NCBI GenBank assembly: GCA_001599815.1
Contig: BCIA01000003.1
Location: 3,720,001-3,784,000 of the forward strand
Direction of reading: 5' to 3'
DNA from: Furcasterigmium furcatum
Taxonomy: Eukaryota > Ascomycota > Sordariomycetes > Glomerellales > Plectosphaerellaceae
DNA length: 64,000 nucleotides
Part shown: positions 57,261-64,000 of the stretch, piece by piece
Position numbering within the stretch: the first letter of the stretch is position 1
Layout of the letters: each line of letters starts with the position of its first letter
Translations under genes and position numbers: made by a program
The notes under the pieces: generated by a model
Database searches by the model: none
The model's input: the letters and a program-made list of their open reading frames with translations, nothing else
Told to the model about the DNA's origin: nothing

Positions 57261-60200
57261 ATGGCCGCGCCCAAGGCCAGAGGGAACATCTCCCGCCTGC
57301 GGCCCTTCTACGCCACGCTGCTCATCCTCAGCTGCCTCACAGCATACTCATTCCTCATCCATCGATACCCGGCATCCTGGGCCGTCTCACTTGATGACCC
57401 TGAAGATGTCTCCTCGTTGGTCAGTAGGAGCGCTTCCAAGGAATGCCGAGAGGTCCACCATGTGGTCGACCAATGCGCCTTCGTCAAGGAGAACTGCCAG
57501 GATGACGAGGCTGGGCTCGTGTCGTATCTGACCCTGTACTTTTGCGGCTTCGGCCGCGCGAGGGTTGTCGCGTTCGCCCTGCTCGCCTGCTGGCTCGGCC
57601 TGCTCTTCACGACCATCGGCATCGCAGCCAGCGACTTCTTCAGCGTCAACCTGAGCACCATCGCCAGTATTTTGGGCCTGAGTGAGAGTCTGGCGGGCGT
57701 AACCTTCCTCGCCTTTGGAAACGGGTCTCCAGATGTCTTCAGCACCTTCGCCGCCATGGGCTCCAACAGCGCCAGCATGGCCGTCGGTGAGCTCATCGGG
57801 GCCGCTGGCTTCATCACCGCCGTGGTTGCCGGCTCCATGGCACTGGTCCGCGAATTCAAGGTTGCCAAGAGGACTTATGTTCGAGACATCCTGTTTTTTG
57901 TGGTTGCAGTCATCTTCACCGTGGTGTTCTTGGCCGATGGCCACCTGCATCTTTGGGAGTGCCTCGCCATGATTGGATTCTATGTCTTCTACGTCTTCGT
58001 GGTGGTGGGTTGGCACTGGTTCGTTTCGAGACGGAGGAGGATGCGCCAAAGGGATGCTGCGGCCAGAGGCCATGTCTATGGCTCCGTCGGACAAGCCGAC
58101 GATGAACTGGCTCACACGCCATATCGAGACAATCCGGACGATGAAGAAGAGGATGGCCATGTTGGCGGAGGTCGTGGTAGACCGACAGATATCTCTACCC
58201 TGGAGGCCGGTCCACGCATTGAGATCGACGGCGAAGACATCAGGCTCGACGACAAGCCCAACGAGGATGAGGACGAAGAAGACATGGGCAGACATGTCGC
58301 TGCTGAAATGACCAGCAGCATGAGGGTTATGCGCCCTCGCGGGCGCCGGAGCACCACTATCGTTCCCATTCGGCCGAGTTTGGTCGGTGCCTTGGAGTTT
58401 CGATCAGCTCTGGCGCATCTACAGAAGGAGAGCAATCACAGGCTGCGCTCTATCCAGGCCCATGGGTACGGCCACGTGCGGGCGTACTCGGACCACCGCA
58501 TACAGGGCATCCACAGCGATACGGCGACGGAGGTGGGTGTGGGCGTGGGCGTGCACCCGCTACGACACTCGGCCTCGGAGCTCGCAGGCAGACATCGCGC
58601 CCTGTCCGCTAACGACGTGCCTCCGTCCTTCAGCCTGCTGCCGCCTCCCGCCCACGACACTTTTGCCGGCCCGAGCGGGACGTCTACTCCTGGGCAATCC
58701 ACCGCCAGGAGTCAGTCCCCGGCGTACCAGATAGGTGGTAACCTCGCCCCTCCTCCAATCGAACCAGGAGCACCATCCAAGGATCCCAAGGCCAGAGGCA
58801 GGCTTTTGTCTTCCAACTTGCCTCAACTCCAAATACCAGTTGGTGGGGGTACCGGCAGTGATCAGTCCTCGCCGTCTTCTCCCTTCCCAGCATTCCCAAC
58901 TTTTACCGATTCGCCCTTGATACTTACACCAGCCATGCAACCAGAGCAGAGGGAATTCTTCTCGCCCTCCGGTCCGGTGCGCCTCGAAGCACCAATACCG
59001 TCTCCTGCCGTGCCGGACCCGAAACCAGTGCGCTGGTGGCCGTACAGCGTGCTACCCCCTCCGCATGTACTCCGTGCAACTCTTTTCCCGACGCTTCAAG
59101 GATGGCAGGACAAGTCGCATTGGGACAAGTTTGTCAGCACCATCTCTGTCCCCAGCATATTGCTTCTGGTCATAACTCTGCCTGTTGTCGACGCGGAGTC
59201 ACCGGAGGACGAGTCTCAGGATGACGTCTCTGTGGCATCCCCTGGGCTCACCACCTCACACGTAGACGTGGAACAGGTCACAGGGATCCAGCAGGAAACC
59301 GAGTGGCAGCGTTACAGAAGGAACACTAGGTCCCGCTCTGGCACAGCGATATCGTCCCCGATGGTGTCACCGCTTGCATCGCCTCTGCTGACCGCCGCCG
59401 ATGCGTCCACCGCAGCGACACCGCTTCTCGCAGCGCCTCAACCAGAAGGTCGTCATCTATCTGTCAAAGGCGGCCATCCCCATATTGCGCTACTGCCCTC
59501 CGTCAGCGACGTCGCGACGGGAGAGGATGAGGCAGCCGGCTGGAGCCGATGGCTGGTCGCGCTCCAGGTCTTCACGGGCCCTTTGTTCGCCGTCGTGGTT
59601 CTCTGGGCGAATATGATGGAGGAGTGGGACAACCCAGGGAGGGTCTTGGTGAAGATGCTCCTGTGGACGCTACTCGTCTCCTGCTGCCTTCTGGCGTTCC
59701 TCCTCCTGACCACGACGCCCGACCGGCGTCCCAAGTACCACTATCTCCTCTGCTTCCTCGGATTCGTTATCAGCGTGGCATGGATCTCGACGATTGCCGG
59801 AGAGGTCGTCGGCGTGCTCAAGGCGATTGGCGTGATCCTGGGTATCTCCGAGGCCCTCCTCGGTCTGACTGTCTTCGCGGCGGGCAACAGTGTCGGCGAC
59901 CTGGTCGCGGACATTACGATTGCCCGCCTCGGGTTTCCCGTCATGGCTCTGTGAGTGCATTTCTCGGTCGCTTTCCTCACATTAATAGCGCCCCTACTAA
60001 CAAATTCTCAGCTCTGCCTGCTTCGGGGGGCCCATGCTCAACATCCTCCTCGGGATCGGCCTAGGGGGCGTCTATATGATGGTCCAGGCCGCCAACCACC
60101 ACCAGCGAAATCACCCGGATAAGCCATACAGGTACAAGCCGTACAAGATCAAGATCGACGGGTCTCTTATGGTTTCGACCATTATTCTGCTGATAACCCT

Positions 60201-60345
60201 CCTCGTCCTGCTCATTGTGGTACCCTGGAACAACTGGGTGCTGAGCCGCAGGATTGGATATGGCCTGATCGGCCTCTGGACCGTGGGCACCATGGTCAAC
60301 GTCATCATCGAGGTGATGGGCGTGTGGTCGGAGGTGTCCGTGTAA
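57261..60345 (+). CDS. Sodium/calcium exchanger family protein (CCX/NCKX-like)
   Basis: Two exons (57261-59950, 60012-60345) with a 61-nt intron encode 1,007 residues. Seen: an N-terminal hydrophobic anchor at about 16-35, then a short luminal part with paired cysteines (Cys62, Cys72, Cys79). A first membrane cluster holds the alpha-1 motif SESLAGVTFLAFGNGSPDVF (141-160). A hydrophilic loop of roughly 360 residues follows, with acidic stretches (PDDEEEDGH, NEDEDEEDMG). A second cluster holds the alpha-2 motif LTVFAAGNSVGDLVADI (867-883). The two inverted alpha repeats form the ion-binding site; GNGSPD and GNSVGD place this with the cation/Ca2+ exchanger (CCX) group rather than H+/Ca2+ CAX proteins. 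It probably sits in an endomembrane such as the vacuole or Golgi. Ion selectivity cannot be read from sequence. Confidence 0.92.
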
Positions 60346-60889
60346 GCTCGCCGCGCGCGGCGAAGTGAGTGGTGGTGGTGTGTCTGTCTGTCTCTTCCTC
60401 AGGTTCGGTACTATGATCGTCTCCTTGGTTCGAAAACTGTACTGTAGCGAGGTATACGGTTTCGCATAGCCCGGATTGCATAGCGTGCGGTCATTTCAAT
60501 TAGACTGTACATTGTTCGAAGATCACGTCAGGCGGTGCGCTGGTCGACTTGTGTGTCTGTGTGTCAATGTGAGGCCGCCGAGAGCCCCAGAGACAGGTTG
60601 TGCCACCGAAGGCTGTGATCTCCCCGAGTCGGCTACAGAGTGAACTCGATTGGCCGTTTCTTGGCGGCGTGAGACAAGTTGAAGCAGTGCACCTGCTGAT
60701 CTGTTGTATCCAGGCAACCGCCGTGTTTCTTCAGCCCCGGGGGGACTCAGGGGTTAGAAACATGCTATTGAGGGGGATGGTATGGCTATAAAAGACACTG
60801 ACCGTAGGAAGGAGTCCATCTCATATCATCTTGGAACAGTGACAGTCTTCATTCAACTCAACCCCAAATTCTTAACACTCACTGCAACC
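60346..60889. promoter_or_regulatory. Intergenic region and promoter of the 60.9-kb gene
   Basis: 544 bp. CTGT microsatellite near 60382-60391 lies in the presumed exchanger 3' UTR. Toward the right end it holds the TATA box annotated separately. Confidence 0.45.
60787..60794 (+). promoter_or_regulatory. TATA box
   Basis: TATAAAAG lies 96 nt before the ATG at 60890, a usual distance in filamentous fungi. It overlaps the upstream in-frame ATG at 60782 closely enough to argue against that start. A consensus TATA element suggests strongly regulated or stress-type expression. Confidence 0.65.
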
Positions 60890-61569
60890 ATGAACTTCCT
60901 TGGGGACGCTCTCTCCGGCAAGGACGCCAGTTCTACCGCTCCCGAAGACGGCGAACAGCAGAAACCCGACTCTTCCAAGCCTGTTTCCGGCTGTAAGGCC
61001 GTCGGTACCTCCCTCGAGGACGTCTACGCCGGCACCAAGGCCTCGCAGGCCGAGGGCAAAGGGTCCGACTACACTGCACTCGGGGGCGTCATGTCCTCCG
61101 CGCGGGTGCGGCTTACAAGCAGGATAGGGGGCAGTGTAGCCTCGTTGATATTGGGAAAGACATCGCGGCCGGATTCCGCAGCGGGAAGGGTGGGACTCAG
61201 GGGGAGGTCATCGCTGAAGAAGGCAAGCCGGAGGAAGGGGCGTCAAGGAACACCCAGGGGTCGGGGCAGCGCGAGGACAAGGAGCGTCGTGACGAAGGAG
61301 GACCCGGACTCCCAGGTGAGGATGGGGTAGAGAGGGGGGAGCACGGAGATGTCGGCAGCAAGAGAAATGCTGTGGCCTTCGACAGTGGCTATCCCTCGCA
61401 GAACTTCGAGAATGAGCCTGAAGCTGGGCGTGGCTCGTCCCAGGATGGTGACCCCTCAGATTCTCAAAGTCACAGCTATGGAACTGACAGAGGCAGCAGT
61501 CGGTCTTGGTCAGGGCGCCTTGCAAGCTGCCAGAGATGTAAGTTGACCCCGAGCCAGCATCTGGGATAA
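60890..61569 (+). pseudogene. Short uncharacterised gene with an apparent frameshift near 61103
   Basis: From the ATG at 60890 (context ACAACCATGAAC) the frame reads MNFLGDALSGKDASSTAPED and then EDVYAGTKASQAEGKGSDYT up to about 61102. There the coding look moves to another frame, as if one base were missing in GCGCGGGTG. The new frame reads GAAYKQDRGQCSLVDIGKDI, then AAGFRSGKGGTQGEVIAEEG and a long Gly/Ser/Asp/Glu-rich tail to the stop at 61567-61569. The original frame beyond 61102 is Arg/Ser-rich and shadow-like, ending at 61330. No intron of normal size fits. Alternatives are a real disabling indel, an assembly error, or a shorter 146-residue protein. A GTAAGT at 61540 could also begin a 3' intron. 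The product family is not recognised; the composition suggests a small hydrophilic, stress-type protein. Confidence 0.45.
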
Positions 61570-62516
61570 GGATGAGACCAACACCAACATAAGAGCCAGG
61601 CGAGGCCCATGGAGGGCCGTGACATTTGAGTCTGATGGTGTAGCTTGCTCCCTTGAGTAGGAAGTTAGCAGAGCTCAAGTGGCAGATTGTAGGCTGGAGT
61701 ATGCTGCCGGTCGAATGTCCTTTTCATTGTGAAGATGGAGGTTGCAACGGCGCTGACATAAGTAACCGGGAGATGCCCCTGAATCCCATTCCAGTCGTTA
61801 CCCCGCCACTGTAGTTGGCTTCACAGTTAGGCCCAAGCTCGGTGAGGGGCCGAGCTAACCCTTAGCGTCCTGCTACCCCTGACAGCCTCTCCCCATCACC
61901 TCGGGCAAGAATAGCAGCTTTTCCTAGCGGACAACACGGTGTTCTCAAGGAAATCTGTTGTTTCAATGTTTGATCACACTCCCGGTCACAGCCCAGTAAA
62001 CAACCTGGGGTCTGTGAAACAGCCCGCCTCGCGTCCTTTGTGGCTGTGAAGCTGAAAACGTCCGTAGATCCCAGTTGGGGAAATCACATTCCTCCATAGG
62101 TACATCCTATAGTACATATTTACCACCAAGGAACTTGAAAGCTGGCCACTTTGGATACGAGACAGTCATCTCAAAGGCGTCACGTTCCCACGAAGAGTAG
62201 ACGTCACCCAGCTCCTGTAATTTCAACCCTGGACTCTAAACACTTTGTCCTCAGAGGAATCCTGACGAGCTCTCGACATCGTGCTGTGCATCTCGACCAC
62301 GGGCGCCAATCGACGAGTATAAGTGGGCGCGGGGTAGCTGCAGCCATCCACCTGCATCTCGAACTTCCATCCCACCTTTTCTCTTTACCTCTGCCCGCCC
62401 AGACCGCCCCGCCTCAGTCGATCCCTCCCCCCGCGACAACCTCACTTTCTCGCTCCCGAGTCCCTCGTGGCACCAATTGACCTCCCCAACACACATTCTC
62501 TCCATCACCAGACACA
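61570..62516. other. Intergenic upstream of sec53
   Basis: 947 bp. No coding frame, tRNA or repeat recognised. The last 150 bases before the ATG are C/T-rich, as in a fungal leader. Confidence 0.4.
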
Positions 62517-63415
62517 ATGGACCCTCGCACGGCAACCGCCCCCGTCTCGGGCCCCGAGTACCCTCCCCTCGAGGAGCGCCCCATCAAGAACACCATCTGC
62601 CTCTTCGACGTCGACGGCACACTGACACCAGCCCGTCTTGTATTCCCTCTGCCCTCTACCCCTCGGCACGCCATGACCAGCTAGCTAACTACCACCACCC
62701 CCAGGACATCACCCCCGAGATGACCGCCCTCCTCGCCCGCCTCCGCACAAAGGTCGCCATCGGCACCGTCGGCGGCTCCGACCTCCCCAAGCAGCAGGAA
62801 CAGATCGGCAAACCCAACAACGTCCCCGTCACCACCATGTTCGACTTCAACTTCGCCGAAAACGGCCTCACCGCCTTCAAGCTGGGCGAGGCCCTCCCCT
62901 CCAACAGCTTCATCGCCTGGATCGGCGAGCCCCAGTACAAGGAGCTCGTCTCCTTCCTCCTCCACTACATCGCCGACCTCGACATCCCCATCAAGCGCGG
63001 CACCTTCGTCGAGTTCCGCAACGGCATGATCAACGTCTCCCCCATCGGCCGTAACGCCTCCACCGCGGAGCGTCTCGCCTTCCAGGAGTACGACCGCGTC
63101 CACAAGGTCCGCGAGCAGTTCGTCTCCCGCCTCAGGGACCGCTTCGCCCACCTCGGCCTCAAGTACTCCATCGGCGGCCAGATCTCCTTCGACGTCTTCC
63201 CCGAGGGCTGGGACAAGACCTACTGCCTCCGCCACATCGAGGCCGAGGGCAAGCGCCCCGGCGGCATCAAGTACGACACCATCCACTTCTTCGGCGACAA
63301 GACCTTCGAGGGCGGCAACGACTACGAGATCTACACCGACGAGCGCACCACCGGCCACTCCGTCGCCAACCCCGACGAGACCATGAAGGTCCTCAAGGAG
63401 ATGTTCGACCTGTAG
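62517..63415 (+). CDS. sec53: Phosphomannomutase (Sec53/PMM)
   Basis: Two exons (62517-62639, 62705-63415) with a 65-nt intron encode 277 residues. The enzyme converts mannose-6-phosphate to mannose-1-phosphate for GDP-mannose, feeding glycosylation, GPI anchors and cell-wall mannan in the cytosol. Seen: the HAD nucleophile motif FDVDGTLTP with Asp31 and acid/base Asp33; GGSDLPKQQEQIG; NFAENGLTAFK; an arginine-rich cap; GGQISFDVFPEGWDK; and the late HAD motif FFGDKTFEGGNDYEI. Length is near the family's 250-270, with a short N-terminal extension. The donor (GTATTC) is weak but the join PARL-DITPEM is natural and in phase. It is convergent with the gene at the right edge. Confidence 0.95.
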
Positions 63416-63737
63416 ATCTATCTGCCCGGGCAGACACGAAAAGGAGCATGACGGAGGGAACCAAAAAAAGGAGGCATCACTCATACGGCCATCCACTCAT
63501 ACACTTTAATGACGAGACGATAATAACAAGAAGAAGACAGCCACGCTCAAGAGTAATTCGCTTCAATTTGCAGTGAATAATAAATGATCCCGATACAAAA
63601 AGCATCATCATACTTGTAGCTCCAAATCGCCATGATAAATGAATAGCTGTGAAAATGCATGGGTCAATGATGCCAGGAGGAGAAAATGGTGAAAAACAGC
63701 GCCAGCCCGCGCAATATGAGCCTCCGCCTCACTCGCT
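63416..63737. other. Convergent 3' region at the right end
   Basis: 322 bp between the sec53 stop and the stop of the next gene. AT-rich, containing AATAATAAATGATCC near 63576-63590 that may act as a poly(A) signal region. No gene. Confidence 0.4.
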
Positions 63738-64000
63738 TCACCTTCCAAACTCCAGGTGTGGCACGATGACGGGCCCGTACTTTGTGGGCGCCGTGAAAGC
63801 TCCGTCGCCCTGCACCACAAAGTCGACCGCCAGGCTGACCTTGGACAGCCCCTGCTGCTGCTGCATGCCGCCATTCACGATGGACATGCCCGACGAGAAG
63901 CCCGCCTGCTGCTGCTGGATGACCTCCGGGTCGTAGGCGATGCAAGCAATGTAGTTGCGCCGGCCCATGAGCTTCTTGAGCTCGCGCGCCGACCCCGATG
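63738..64000 (-). CDS. 3' end of an unidentified gene, cut by the window edge
   Basis: The last 87 codons or so of a minus-strand frame stay open to the window end. They read ARELKKLMGRRNYIACIAYD, a Gln- and Gly-rich stretch with two QQQQ runs, and the terminus VDFVVQGDGAFTAPTKYG then PVIVPHLEFGR. Composition and codon use look coding. No domain is recognisable from this fragment, and the 5' part lies outside the window. Confidence 0.7.
   Translation of the reverse strand, partial: SGSARELKKLMGRRNYIACIAYDPEVIQQQQAGFSSGMSIVNGGMQQQQGLSKVSLAVDFVVQGDGAFTAPTKYGPVIVPHLEFGR

Overview
The window looks like nuclear chromosomal DNA of a filamentous ascomycete (Pezizomycotina, probably Sordariomycetes). 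Genes are split by short GT-AG introns, mostly 50-90 nt. Coding third positions are GC-rich. The orthologues are those of filamentous fungi: an OS-1/NIK1 hybrid histidine kinase with six HAMP units, a PRD-4/Chk2 kinase, a Zn2Cys6 regulator with a fungal-specific C-terminal domain, Csx2, and a Ync13/Munc13-like protein. There are no operons, CRISPR arrays or phage genes. All exon models here were joined by eye from reading frame and splice signals and checked for phase, so small boundary errors are possible.

Layout. 0.2-14 kb is dense housekeeping DNA: GINS subunit Sld5 (-), an FMN-dependent alpha-hydroxy-acid oxidase (+) converging on a Zn2Cys6 factor (-), a WD40-cyclophilin (-), a FAR-17a/AIG1-like membrane protein (+), UMP kinase Ura6 with a mitochondrial-type leader (+), and eIF3m (-). 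14.7-22.3 kb carries Chk2/PRD-4 (-) and the BAR-PH-ArfGAP protein Csx2 (-). 23.8-26.8 kb is the most unusual stretch: an unrecognised 778-residue protein gene lies between two direct copies of a degenerate repeat. A third, solitary copy sits upstream of ura6. One flanking copy carries six tandem 16-bp units. 27.6-31.8 kb is the Munc13-like gene and 36.5-40.7 kb the group III histidine kinase, separated by a 4.7-kb gap that includes the kinase's pyrimidine-rich leader. 42.7-46.7 kb holds two different tRNA-His(GTG) genes, one with and one without an intron, around a small coiled-coil protein gene whose inferred introns are very long. 50.7-63.4 kb carries a SAM plus HMG-box protein (+), condensin subunit Brn1/Cnd2 (-), a CCX-type Na+/Ca2+ exchanger (+), a short TATA-box gene that appears frameshifted, and phosphomannomutase Sec53 (+). 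The 3' end of an unidentified gene (-) runs off the right edge.

How the genes relate. Several products act in chromosome maintenance (Sld5, Chk2, condensin), membrane traffic (Csx2, Ync13-like), stress or osmotic signalling (OS-1, the exchanger) and nucleotide or sugar supply (Ura6, Sec53). This is ordinary eukaryotic gene order rather than a metabolic cluster. The only neighbour pair with a plausible regulatory link is the oxidase and the convergent Zn2Cys6 factor. The best candidates for something undescribed are the repeat-flanked orphan gene with its repeat family, and, at smaller scale, the 6-nt microexon and the paired tRNA-His genes.
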